Counted from the first letter of the stretch, positions 1-7,644 are shown. The stretch is DNA of 21,838 nucleotides from DATAFO01 sp046728935 (GCA_046728935.1 JBKPFS010000128.1:1-21838); one strand, 5' to 3'. Translations and numbers: made by a program. Notes: generated by a model not told the origin, from the letters alone.

Positions 1-433
1 GCTCCTGCGGGCCGGTACCGGAGTCGGCGAAGCAGATCGGGCAGTCGAGGTTGCAGGCCGTGTTGACCTCGATGATCCCGAGGCACGTGTGCTGAGCGTG
101 CTCGGGGCAGATCCCACAGTCGTGTGGGCAGCCGCGGACCGTCTCGGTCTGGCGCTCGAGCGGGCTCTCGCCCGGCTTGTCGAAGCGCTGGATCTCCAGG
201 TAGCGCTCCGCATCGCCGTAGACGACGGCGGCAGTCGCGCCGTGATCCGGACAACCGCGGCGCAGCACAAGGCGACCGGCGCGGACCACGAGCTCAGCGT
301 CGACCACCGTTCTGCAGTCCGGGCAGATCGACTGCGTGCGCGCGATCGTCGCGCCCTCTGCCGGAGCGCGCGAGGAGAGGTCTGGTGCCGACGGCCCGGC
401 CACTGCCTCGGTTCGATTCGGGAGCGACCGCAA
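1..433 (-). CDS. Radical SAM protein, MJ0619/Tes-like family (N-terminal part)
   Basis: About 144 N-terminal residues are visible and the gene runs off the left edge. From the N terminus there is a zinc-ribbon-like CPDC (C37, C40) with a later CPDH (C61, H64), then GCPHDCGICPEH (C102, C106, C109), HTC (C117), and the radical SAM cluster motif CNLDCPIC (C127-x3-C131-x2-C134) followed by FADSG. This order of cysteine motifs is what I know from the MJ0619/Tes-like radical SAM family, whose characterised members act on lipid chains; the substrate here is unknown. The TTG at 433-431 was chosen because GAGG lies 8 nt upstream and it starts 10 bp past the kinase stop. A GTG at 403 is the alternative, but its GAGG is only 2 nt away. 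It is the third gene of a likely operon with the response regulator and histidine kinase. Family assignment is fairly sure; function is not. Confidence 0.82.
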   Translation of the reverse strand, partial: MRSLPNRTEAVAGPSAPDLSSRAPAEGATIARTQSICPDCRTVVDAELVVRAGRLVLRRGCPDHGATAAVVYGDAERYLEIQRFDKPGESPLERQTETVRGCPHDCGICPEHAQHTCLGIIEVNTACNLDCPICFADSGTGPQE

Positions 434-443
434 ACGGTTCGCC

Positions 444-1322
444 TCACACGCCCCCGTGCAGGAGCACCGCGAAGCGGGAGCCGCGGTCGGGCTCGCTCTC
501 GACCTCGATCTCCCCGCCGAGCGCCTCGACGATCCGCTTCGAGATCGCGAGGCCGAGTCCCGAGCCCTCGCCGGCGCGCGAGGCGTCGCCCCGCCAAAAC
601 GGGTCGAAGACGCGGTCGAGCGACTCCGCGCGGATTCCTTCGCCCGTGTCGGAGACGGTCAGCCGCAGCGCGCCCGGGCGGCGCTCCGCCTCGACGCGGA
701 CCGTGCCGTCCGCCGGGGTATGCCGGATCGCGTTCTGGACCAGGTTCTGCATCACTCGCCCGAGGCGCGGCGAGCAGGGGGCGTTCGCGACGCCGTCGAG
801 TTCGCTCTCGAGCCGCAGGCCCTTGTGCGCCGCGTGCGGGCTGCACACCGCGAGTGCGGCGTCGACCACCTCCCGGACCGTGGCCCGCCGGGCTTCCGCT
901 GCGATCGCTTCGGGCTCGAGCTGCACCAGCTCGAAGAGATCGTCGACCAACCTCCCGAGCGACTCGGAAGCGCGCCGGATCTCCGCGGCGTAGCGACGCA
1001 AGGTTGGCGCATCCGTGACGACGCCCTCGTCGATCGCCTCGGCCATCGCTCGCAGGCTCGCGAGCGGTGTCCGCAGGTCGTGCGAGACCGCCGTGATCAG
1101 ATCCTGACGCTGGGCCTCGAGCCGCTTCTCGCGGGCCCGGGCGTCTCGCTTCCAGACGAGCCCGCCGACGGCGACGGTGAGCGCGAGCGACGGCAGCACG
1201 AGCAGGGTCAGATGAAAGACCTCCTTGCCGGGCATGCCGGCCAGTGAGGCGGCGCCGGCCGTCGCCGCCCCGGCGAGCAATCCCGCGAGCGTCGCGAGCA
1301 TGAGGGGGCGGACGTGGCTCAC
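444..1322 (-). CDS. Sensor histidine kinase, membrane-bound
   Basis: This is a 292-residue sensor kinase. Two hydrophobic segments (about residues 7-28 and 37-57) enclose a very short outer loop, followed by a charged linker and the dimerisation/phosphoacceptor box SHDLRTPL with H81. The ATPase domain shows the N box (QNAIRHTP), G1 (DTGEGI), F box (VFDPFWR) and G2 (GSGLGLAI). No HAMP, PAS or large extracellular sensor domain is seen, so it probably senses something at or within the membrane, or a partner protein. The GTG start at 1322-1320 overlaps the regulator stop as GTGA, implying translational coupling; an earlier in-frame start at 1349 would lie inside the regulator and is less likely. 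It should phosphorylate the upstream-encoded OmpR-type regulator. All catalytic motifs are intact. Confidence 0.95.
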   Translation of the reverse strand: MSHVRPLMLATLAGLLAGAATAGAASLAGMPGKEVFHLTLLVLPSLALTVAVGGLVWKRDARAREKRLEAQRQDLITAVSHDLRTPLASLRAMAEAIDEGVVTDAPTLRRYAAEIRRASESLGRLVDDLFELVQLEPEAIAAEARRATVREVVDAALAVCSPHAAHKGLRLESELDGVANAPCSPRLGRVMQNLVQNAIRHTPADGTVRVEAERRPGALRLTVSDTGEGIRAESLDRVFDPFWRGDASRAGEGSGLGLAISKRIVEALGGEIEVESEPDRGSRFAVLLHGGV

Positions 1323-2014
1323 GGCTCGAACCGGTACCCCGCGCCCCACACGGTGGTCAGGTGGCGCGGATGGGAGGGGTCCTCCTCGAGCTTCTCGCGC
1401 AGCCGCCGGACGTGGACGGTCACTGTGGACGGGTCGCCATCGAAGGCCACGTCCCAGAGCTCGTCGAGGAGCTCGTAGCGGCTGAACACGACCCGAGGAT
1501 TCGAGGCGAGGAAGTGGAGCAGGTCGAACTCCTTCGGCGTCAGCCGGATGGCACGCCCGGCCACCTTGACCTCGCGGGTTCGCGGATCGATCTCGAGCCC
1601 GTCGAAGCGGAGCAGTTGCCCATCACCCTGCCGTGCGCCGGTTCGCCGGGTGCGCCGGATCACGGCGCGCACGCGGGCGGCGACCTCCGACGGTGAGAAC
1701 GGCTTGCTGATGTAGTCGTCGGCGCCGATCTCGAGCCCGACGATCCGGTCGGTGACCTTGCCGCGCGCCGTGAGCATGATCACCGGGCTCTCCGAGCGCT
1801 GGCGGATGGCGCGGAACACGTCGAAGCCGTCGAGCCGCGGCAGCATCAGATCGAGCAGCACGAGGTCGGGATCGGTCGCCTCGAAGCGAGCGATCGCATC
1901 CTCGCCATCGACGGCGGTGTGGACCTCGAAGCCGTCGCGCTCGAGGTAGCGGGCCAGCACGTCGCAGACGACGGGCTCGTCGTCGACGACCAGCACGCGT
2001 GCCCGAGCGCTCAT
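1319..2014 (-). CDS. OmpR-family response regulator
   Basis: This is a 231-residue two-domain regulator. The receiver domain (about 1-120) has the acidic pair D11/D12, phosphoacceptor D55 in LLDLMLPRLDG, T82 and K104 (ISKPF). The C-terminal winged-helix domain has the OmpR/PhoB signature STVTVHVRRLREKLE and ends GAGYRFEP. The length is typical. The ATG start follows a GGCGG/ACGGG stretch. It is the first gene of the minus-strand operon and overlaps the kinase by 4 bp. When phosphorylated by the kinase it should dimerise and bind tandem direct repeats. A candidate site with 11-bp periodicity lies just upstream in the spacer shared with the divergent spondin-like gene, so auto-regulation and control of that gene are plausible but inferred. 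Confidence 0.96.
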   Translation of the reverse strand: MSARARVLVVDDEPVVCDVLARYLERDGFEVHTAVDGEDAIARFEATDPDLVLLDLMLPRLDGFDVFRAIRQRSESPVIMLTARGKVTDRIVGLEIGADDYISKPFSPSEVAARVRAVIRRTRRTGARQGDGQLLRFDGLEIDPRTREVKVAGRAIRLTPKEFDLLHFLASNPRVVFSRYELLDELWDVAFDGDPSTVTVHVRRLREKLEEDPSHPRHLTTVWGAGYRFEP

Positions 2015-2074
2015 CCCGTCCGCCGATCTTCCGCTCGAATCCTTACGGCGACCTTTCCGCGTGCAAGGAAACGG

Positions 2075-2091
2075 AACGTCCTCCTAACGTC
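2075..2091. promoter_or_regulatory. Possible OmpR-type operator: AACGTC direct repeat
   Basis: The hexamer AACGTC occurs at 2075-2080 and again at 2086-2091, exactly 11 bp start to start, one helical turn. Tandem repeats with this phasing are the usual recognition pattern of OmpR/PhoB-type regulators. The pair lies between the divergent starts of the regulator (2014) and the spondin-like gene (2129). Only two copies are seen and no clear -35/-10 pair was identified, so this is a suggestion. Confidence 0.3.
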
Positions 2092-2114
2092 GCCTGGAAT
2101 CCGGGGCCCACATG

Positions 2115-2121
2115 CAGGAGG
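2115..2121 (+). promoter_or_regulatory. Strong ribosome binding site (AGGAGGT)
   Basis: AGGAGGT lies 7 nt before the ATG at 2129. It is close to the ideal anti-16S complement and fixes the start of the spondin-like gene. The ATG at 2124 is too close to it and gives no useful protein. Confidence 0.75.
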
Positions 2122-2128
2122 TCATGAG

Positions 2129-2460
2129 ATGAAACGTACGCTGCTGGTGGCGGCGATGGTCGCCGGGATCTCGAGTCTGAGCCTGGCGCCGTCGGCGTTC
2201 GCGCGCGAGTACGAGGTCACGATCACCGACCTCACGTCGGGCCAGCCGCTGACACCGCCGGTGGTGGCGACGCATCGGGGCCGGCACGCGATCCTCGAGA
2301 TCGGACAGCCGGCCAGCGTCGGGGTTCGGGAGATCGCCGAGAACGGGAACTCGGCGCCGCTCCTCGCTTTCTCGAGACCGACCCGCTGAACCAGTTCTCG
2401 GGCTTCGCGGAGTCGTCCGAAGGCCCGCTCGTCCCGGCGCTCCTCGAGCACCTCCGCTGA
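2129..2460 (+). pseudogene. Spondin-domain-like secreted protein, frameshifted and truncated
   Basis: It begins with a clear signal peptide (MKRTLLVAAM to SAFA, about 25 residues), then EYEVTITDLTSGQPL and PPVVATHRG, and VREIAENGNSAPLLA, which is how bacterial spondin N-domain proteins begin. The opened frame stops at 2389 after 86 residues. From 2368 the -1 frame continues sensibly (FLETDPLNQFSGFAESSEG, then PLVPALLEHLR) to a TGA at 2458-2460. One missing base around 2366-2368 would therefore join the two parts. Even when repaired it lacks most of the family's C-terminal beta-sandwich, which usually makes proteins of some 200 residues. The strong ribosome site suggests recent function. It diverges from the two-component operon. 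Family assignment rests on motif memory. Confidence 0.65.
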
Positions 2461-2467
2461 GGCGATT

Positions 2468-2482
2468 GCCCCGCGACGGGGC
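2468..2482. terminator. Short GC hairpin after the spondin-like gene
   Basis: A perfect 6-bp stem GCCCCG/CGGGGC with a 3-nt loop begins 8 bp after the 2460 stop. No T tract follows, so it could be a weak terminator or simply a GC palindrome. It lies just upstream of the cyclase gene start. Confidence 0.3.
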
Positions 2483-2510
2483 GGTCTCGAGCGCTTGCGA
2501 GAATTCGGTC

Positions 2511-5500
2511 GTGGCCGTGAGCTTGCTGTGTCCCGTGCTCGTCCGCAGGGACGAGCAGCTTGCGAGCCTCGAGGACGCACTGCTGGAGGCCCGGCGCGGG
2601 CACGGCGGGCTCGTGGTGCTCGCGGGCGAGGCCGGAGTCGGCAAGACGAGGCTGGCCCGGGAGCTCGCTCACCAGGCTCGGCGCCTCGGGTCCGCGGTCT
2701 TGTGGGGCGGCTGCAGCGAGGCCGAGCTCTCGCTTCCGTACCTGCCGTTCGTGGAGGCGATCGGCAACTATCTGGCAGAGGAAGACGTCGACGTCCTGGG
2801 CAGCCGCCTGGGGCCGACTCGCCAGGAGCTCTCCCAGCTCTTCCCCCAGCTCGGCGACCGCAGCGCCGCGCCTCCGTCGGCTGACCCCGGCCAGGCCAAG
2901 CTGCGGCTGTTCGAGGCGATCGTCTCGCTGCTCGCGCTGCCGGCCTCCGACCGCGCGCTGCTGCTCGTGGTCGAGGACGTTCACTGGGCCGACGAGTCCT
3001 CGCGGGAGCTGCTCGATCACATCGCCCGGCGGCTGGCAGGCATGCGAGCGCTCGCGCTCGTCACCTACCGCAGCGACGAGCTCCATCGCCGCCACCCGCT
3101 CGCTCCCACGCTCCAGGCGTGGCGCCGCTCCGGGATCGCGCAGATGGTGGATCTCGATCCGCTCCCTCAGGGCGGCATCGCGGAGATGCTCGCTTCGATG
3201 ACCGGAATCGAACACGTGGAACCGGAGCTCGTCGATCTCCTCTACGAGCGCACCGAGGGAAACCCGTTCTTCGTCGAGGAGCTGCTCACCGAGGCGGCGT
3301 GCGATCTCGAGCCCGGCGCCGACCTGACCCGAGCGATGCTGGAACGCGCCGGCATCCCGGAGACCGTGCGCGACACGATCGTGCAGCGCCTCAGCCGCCT
3401 CGATCCCCAACACGCCGAGATCCTCGAGGTCGCCGCCGTCATGGGTCACTCGTTCTCCTACGCGACGCTGCTCGCCGTCTCCGAAGCCGACGAGGATGTC
3501 GTGCAGGCGGCGCTCGCGGCGGCCGTGGCCGTGCAGTTGATCGAGGAGGATCCGGACCTGCCCGGGCGATATAGCTGGCGGCATGCCCTGACGGAGGAGG
3601 CGATCCACGACGAGGTCGTCACCCCGCGGCGCCAGGCGATCCACTCGCGCGCCGCCGACGTCCTCGCCGCGGACGAGTCCACGCCTCGCATCGAGGTCGC
3701 GAACCACCTGCTGTGGTCGGGCCGATTCGACGAGGCGGTGCCGATCTGTCTCGAAGCCGCCGATCAGGCGGAGCGCACGACCGCCTTCCGGGAGGCGGCG
3801 TCGGTCCTGGAGCGCATCCTGGAGCACATCGGCGACCCGCTCGAGCACGCGCAGGTCGTTTGCCGGATCGGTCACGACTTCGCGCTGAACGGCGAGCCGG
3901 GGCCCGCCGAGGGATACCTCGTCGACGGCATCAATGCGCTCGAAGACCTGGGTGAGTCGCTGATCGCGGCTCGGTACCGGATCATCCTCGGGCGCTGTCA
4001 CTGGGAGCGCTCACAGCCCGATCGCGCCCGAGTCGAATACGAGCGCGCCCGGGATGTGCTTGCCGCTGCGGGACCCTCGGCCGAGCTCGCAATGGCGTAT
4101 GTGCGCCTCGCGGGGCTCGACGCTTTCGAGCTCGACTTCAAGGGGTGCGTGGAGGCCTCGCGCAAGGCGATCGAGATCGCCGAGGAGGCGGGCGCCGACT
4201 TCGAGCGCGTGTACGGGCTCAGCTTCCTCGGAATCGGCTACATCGACGTCGGCGACCCGGAACGCGGGCTGGAGATCTTCGATGCGTCATACGAAGAGGC
4301 CCGCGCCAAGCAGTACTGGCACATAGCCCAGAACGTGACCTGGAACGACATCTGGGAGCGCGTGCACCTGCGACGGGGCGGTCTCGAGTCGCGGCTCGAA
4401 CGCTTCGACGAGCTGCCGTCCGCGTGGCCACTGCTCACGCTCACCGCGGCGAGCGCCCGCAGCTATGTGAACCTGGCCCGCGGAAATCTGCGCGACGCTC
4501 GCGAGGACGCAGTGCTCGGGATCGAGCTGAACGAACGCCTCGGGTACCGCAAGATGGTTTGGCGCTGCCGGGTCCAGCTCGCCGAGGTGCTGATGGAGCT
4601 CGGGCACTACGACGAGGCGAGCGCGGTACTGCCGCCGACCTCCGAGCGCACGGAGCTTCAGGACATCGTGTACGACGCCCCGGCCCAGATTCGTACCCGG
4701 CTCGCCAGGGGCGAGGTCGCCGGAGCGCTCGAGCTGGCCTGGGAGATCGTCGACCGGGCCGCCAAGCTCGCGCTCTACCCGGATCCACTGACCCTCGCGG
4801 TCGAGGCGTTCGTCGCGGGTGGGGATCTCGCCTCTGCGGATGAGGCCCTGGAGCGAGGGCGCGCCCATTCCAACGACGCCGGCTCGGCAACCCTCGCCGA
4901 GATGGAGGGACGCGTCCTCCTCGCCCACGGCGAGGCGGACCGCGCCGCGGCCTCCCTACGCGCTGCGCTCGAGGCCGCGAAGGCGGAGGGGTATCGCCTC
5001 CTGGAGCTTCGGATCCGGATCCTCCTCGCCGAGGCCGTCGGCCTCGGTGGAGACCTCGACCGCGCTGCGAGCGACCTCGCCGCGGTGGTGGCCGACGCCT
5101 CGGAACGGGGCGCTCGTCGGATCATCGACGAGGCCCGCGCCGCCGCCGAGCGCCTTGGGATCGAGCTCGGCGTGGCCGAGAGCGAGTCGATCGCGCCCCC
5201 GGCCGAGCCCGAGCTCGTCCCCGCGGGCGAGCGCCTGGTGACGTCGCTGTTCGCCGACGTGCGCGGTTACACGGACCTCAGTGCCGCGCAGGCGCCGGGC
5301 GAGGTCGCGGACCGGATGGCCGCCTTCTACCGGTTCGCCAGGTCCGCGATCGAGCGGCGCGGCGGCGTCGTCGACAAGTTCGCCGGTGACGCGGTGATGG
5401 CGACCTTCAACGTCTCGGGCCGCAGCGTCGACCATGTCGCCGATGCGGTGGAGGCGGCTTTGACGCTGCGCGACAAGGCGGCGCTCATGGACCTTCCGCT

Positions 5501-5780
5501 GGGGATCGGGATCGCAACCGGCGCCGCGATCCTGGGCCGAGGAGCCTCGCATGAGAACCTCGCGGTGACCGGACGGGCGACGAACCTCGCTGCCCGGCTC
5601 CAGGCGGCCGCGGGCCCGGGAGAGATCCTGCTCAGCGACGAGGCGCACCGCCGCGTCGAGGCGTGGCTCGGCGAGCGCGGCGTGACCCCGGAGACGGAGG
5701 AGTTGCAGCTGAAAGGGTTCGACGCCCCCCAGGTCGGCTACCGGTTGCCCGCCCCGGCCGGCGTCGAGATCTCGGCTTGA
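2511..5780 (+). CDS. AAA ATPase / TPR / class III nucleotide cyclase regulator
   Basis: This is a large cytoplasmic signalling protein of 1089 residues. An AAA/STAND-type ATPase comes first: Walker A GEAGVGKTR (about 39-47) and Walker B LLLVVEDVHWAD (about 150-160). A long helical TPR-like region (about 400-890) follows. A class III cyclase domain (about 907-1060) closes the protein. The cyclase retains both metal aspartates (FADVRGYT, KFAGDAVMA), the lysine before FAGD, and the Asn/Arg pair in TNLAARL. The usual substrate-specifying Asp nine residues before that Asn appears to be Asn, so ATP versus GTP preference is uncertain and activity is likely but unproven. GTG at 2511 was chosen (GAG 9 nt upstream); GTG 2517 is equally possible, while TTG 2466 would overlap the hairpin. 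The gene is intact and stands alone; a hairpin follows its stop. Confidence 0.92.
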   Translation: MAVSLLCPVLVRRDEQLASLEDALLEARRGHGGLVVLAGEAGVGKTRLARELAHQARRLGSAVLWGGCSEAELSLPYLPFVEAIGNYLAEEDVDVLGSRLGPTRQELSQLFPQLGDRSAAPPSADPGQAKLRLFEAIVSLLALPASDRALLLVVEDVHWADESSRELLDHIARRLAGMRALALVTYRSDELHRRHPLAPTLQAWRRSGIAQMVDLDPLPQGGIAEMLASMTGIEHVEPELVDLLYERTEGNPFFVEELLTEAACDLEPGADLTRAMLERAGIPETVRDTIVQRLSRLDPQHAEILEVAAVMGHSFSYATLLAVSEADEDVVQAALAAAVAVQLIEEDPDLPGRYSWRHALTEEAIHDEVVTPRRQAIHSRAADVLAADESTPRIEVANHLLWSGRFDEAVPICLEAADQAERTTAFREAASVLERILEHIGDPLEHAQVVCRIGHDFALNGEPGPAEGYLVDGINALEDLGESLIAARYRIILGRCHWERSQPDRARVEYERARDVLAAAGPSAELAMAYVRLAGLDAFELDFKGCVEASRKAIEIAEEAGADFERVYGLSFLGIGYIDVGDPERGLEIFDASYEEARAKQYWHIAQNVTWNDIWERVHLRRGGLESRLERFDELPSAWPLLTLTAASARSYVNLARGNLRDAREDAVLGIELNERLGYRKMVWRCRVQLAEVLMELGHYDEASAVLPPTSERTELQDIVYDAPAQIRTRLARGEVAGALELAWEIVDRAAKLALYPDPLTLAVEAFVAGGDLASADEALERGRAHSNDAGSATLAEMEGRVLLAHGEADRAAASLRAALEAAKAEGYRLLELRIRILLAEAVGLGGDLDRAASDLAAVVADASERGARRIIDEARAAAERLGIELGVAESESIAPPAEPELVPAGERLVTSLFADVRGYTDLSAAQAPGEVADRMAAFYRFARSAIERRGGVVDKFAGDAVMATFNVSGRSVDHVADAVEAALTLRDKAALMDLPLGIGIATGAAILGRGASHENLAVTGRATNLAARLQAAAGPGEILLSDEAHRRVEAWLGERGVTPETEELQLKGFDAPQVGYRLPAPAGVEISA

Positions 5781-5782
5781 TG

Positions 5783-5812
5783 CTTCCCACTCGACAGTAG
5801 AGCGCTGGGAGG
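5783..5812 (+). terminator. Imperfect hairpin after the cyclase gene
   Basis: CTTCCCA (5783-5789) can pair with TGGGAGG (5806-5812) with one G-U pair, and the inner CTC/GAG (5790-5792 with 5800-5802) extends the stem. It starts 2 bp after the stop codon. No U tract follows, so the terminator role is tentative. The remainder to 6054 (about 240 bp) shows no convincing gene, tRNA or repeat. Confidence 0.3.
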
Positions 5813-6054
5813 CGACGATCCACTGCGGAGGCTTCTTCTCGCTGTGGGTGACGCGGAGGAAAAGCCGAAGCTCGATACACCGTTCGATTCCGGTCGGCGC
5901 CTCGCCTCGATCGGCGGCGAGCAACTGCGAGAGCCAAGGCCCGCTCGTGGCGGAGCTTGACATGAGGGCGCGGGCGGGAGAGGATCGCCGCAGGCCGAGG
6001 CCATGTGGGGATCGAACCGACTCGGTGCGCGGCGGGACCACTAAGGGCGATGCC

Positions 6055-7040
6055 ATGACCCTGGTTCTCGTCGCCGGGGCGCCACGCTCCGGCACGACCT
6101 GGCTGGCCACGGTGCTCGCGGTCGACAACGACGTCGGCCTCGTCATGGAGCCCGACAATCAATGGACGTCGGCATTCGCCTTCCGCGCCAAGGAGCGTCT
6201 GCCGGGACGCGTCCACCCCGCCCTGCAACCCGGCGAATCGGCGCCGGAATACCGGCGACTTTGGCAAGGGGCGGGCGCTGTCGGGCCGGCGGGCGGGATG
6301 CTCCGTCCCCTCCACGCAGCGGCGACCCGCGCTGCGGACCGGGTCTTCGCCGCCGTGTCCTACGACGTGAAGTACAAGGCGATCATCTCGGGCCGGTTCC
6401 GGGCCCGGTATCGCTCAGCGGCTCACTTGCCTCGCCCGGCTTGTTTCGCGACCACCGCGTTCACCGCGTGCTCAAGTCCGTCTACGTGAGCCTGTGCCTA
6501 GAGTGGCTGGTGGACTCCACGGGAGCCGCGCCGGTAATCGTCACGCGCCACCCCTTCAACGTGCTGGCGGGCTGGAAGGACCGGGGCTGGCTCGATTCCA
6601 CGCCCGAGCGCGACCTGTTGAGCGAGATCGACGAACAGACCGTGGCGCGACTCTCGCACGCAGCCGGCACTTCCCCGCCGCCGCACGCGGCGTCGCCCAT
6701 GGTCCGTGCGACCCATCTTTTCGGGCTGCTGAGCCACGGCCTACACAGCGCACTGTCAAGGCATCCGGACTGGCTGGTCGCCACGCACGAGGAGCTTTGC
6801 GCGGCTCCCCGCGAGCGGATGAGCTCCATCGCCCGTTCGCTCGGCCTTCCCTTGTCGGCGAAAAACGACGACGCGATCTCGGCGTTCGACCGGCCGGGAG
6901 GGCCATACTCTGTTCACAGGCGCATCGAGGAGCTGCCGCGAGCCTGGCGTGACCGCCTGACGGACGCCGAGGCGGATGAGATCGAATCCGTGCTCGAAGC
7001 AATGGGACTGGGCGCCCTCGCCGCCGATCCGCCGATGTAG
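6055..7040 (+). pseudogene. PAPS-dependent sulfotransferase, one frameshift
   Basis: The N terminus reads MTLVLVAGAPRSGTTW, with the 5'-phosphosulfate binding loop GAPRSGTTW at about residues 8-16. The first frame holds to about RFRARY (near 6411) and ends at 6489 without homology. The next frame takes over at LSGSLASPGLF (6414) and continues through VLKSVYVSLCLEWLV, the 3'-phosphate motif VTRHPFNVLAGW, and a C terminus ending at 7040. Losing one base near 6411-6414 explains the break; a repaired protein would be about 328 residues, normal for a sulfotransferase that moves sulfate from PAPS to a hydroxyl or amine. AAGGG 7 nt before ATG 6055 supports the start. The acceptor is unknown; the nearby glycan genes make a polysaccharide possible but this is a guess. 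Assembly error is an alternative to real decay. Confidence 0.75.
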
Positions 7041-7068
7041 CGGAACCAGTGTGCCTGAAGCAACCGCG

Positions 7069-7163
7069 GGAGCCGCGCCCGTAGCCGCGCGCGACGGGCC
7101 GGCTTGCGGACCCGGTCCCTCCGGCGCGATTCGTGCGCGGGTACGGCTCGTCGGGGACGGGCA
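7069..7163 (-). pseudogene. Fossil sulfotransferase C-terminal fragment (copy A)
   Basis: This 95-nt stretch aligns almost gap-free with 7677-7772, which encodes the tail of the sulfotransferase fragment at 7645-7956. Its minus-strand reading gives LPVPDEPYPRTN, against VPVPDEPYPHTN in the other copy; the remainder has decayed. It joins abruptly at 7163/7164 to a PD40 fossil. It has no start of its own and should not make a protein. Confidence 0.7.
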
Positions 7164-7349
7164 AGGCGACCTTCGTCCCATCGGGGACCAGGAGGGCCGA
7201 TCCTCCTGAGCTGCCGGGCCGTTGGTCAGGTTCTCCGGATCGCCGATCGGATCGCCGTCGGCAGCGACGTCCTGGATCCAGATGTCCCTGTTGGCCCCGT
7301 CCCACAGCGCGTAGGCGACCTGGGTGAGGTCGGGTGACCAGGCTGGATG
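7164..7349 (-). pseudogene. Fossil PD40 beta-propeller fragment (copy A)
   Basis: This 186-nt stretch aligns end to end with 9181-9367 (187 nt) inside the PD40/RTX gene, at roughly 85% identity by hand. The only gap is one base, GGGG at 7183-7186 against GGGGG, which breaks the frame at the WSPDGTK motif. The reading is HPAWSPDLTQVAYALWDG, then RDIWIQDVAADGDPIGDP. It lacks the signal peptide and other blades. At 7350-7392 I see nothing recognisable. Confidence 0.75.
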
Positions 7350-7392
7350 GCCTGCGAGCAACGTCCGCAGCCTCCGCGCCGTCGCGGCGCGG

Positions 7393-7635
7393 CTACTGCT
7401 CGTAGCCCTCGACGGTGTCGACGTCGCGTGCGGACGTCTGCTCGGGGTCGAGGCCGAACTCCTCGTGCGCCTCGCGCTGGCGCAGCAGATCCCAGTATTG
7501 GTCGAGCTCGACCTTGAGCTCCGCCAGGCGCTCGTGGCGCACGTCGTCCGGGCCTCGGCCCTCGGCCTCCTCCAAGAGCCGTCGCTCCTCCGCGACCAGC
7601 TCCTCGATCCGGTCCCGGACCGTCGCGTCGTCCAC
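7393..7635 (-). CDS. DUF2630 family protein
   Basis: This is an 80-residue, highly charged and probably helical protein. It starts MDDATVRDRIEELVAEE and contains LDQYWDLLRQREAHEEFGLD and a C-terminal VEGYEQ, the layout of the DUF2630 family of small actinobacterial proteins, whose function is unknown to me. The length matches the family. GTG at 7635-7633 is the start, just after a GGGTGG stretch. It lies 9 bp downstream of the sulfotransferase fragment on the same strand. It is the only intact gene between two fossil zones, with no visible lesion, which suggests selection keeps it or that its neighbours decayed recently. No signal peptide or membrane segment is seen. Confidence 0.85.
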   Translation of the reverse strand: MDDATVRDRIEELVAEERRLLEEAEGRGPDDVRHERLAELKVELDQYWDLLRQREAHEEFGLDPEQTSARDVDTVEGYEQ

Positions 7636-7644
7636 CCACCCAAT

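Noticed and set aside
89..1247. Long plus-strand open frames opposite the kinase and radical SAM genes
   Set aside because: They are arginine/proline-rich shadows typical of GC-rich coding DNA; the minus-strand genes carry all recognisable motifs.
2232..4001. 589-codon minus-strand open frame under the cyclase gene
   Set aside because: No family motifs; the plus-strand frame has Walker motifs and cyclase residues, and the codon pattern fits that strand.
5860..5920. T-loop-like stretch (GTTCGATTCCGG), possibly a tRNA
   Set aside because: No matching acceptor stem, D arm or anticodon arm at the correct spacing; chance similarity in GC-rich DNA.
6000..6050. Second T-loop-like stretch on the minus strand (GGTTCGAT)
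   Set aside because: The stem pairs only partly and no cloverleaf can be drawn.
4956..6158. 400-codon minus-strand ORF
   Set aside because: It is mostly antisense to the cyclase domain, and its N-terminal part over 5781-6158 shows no known motif.
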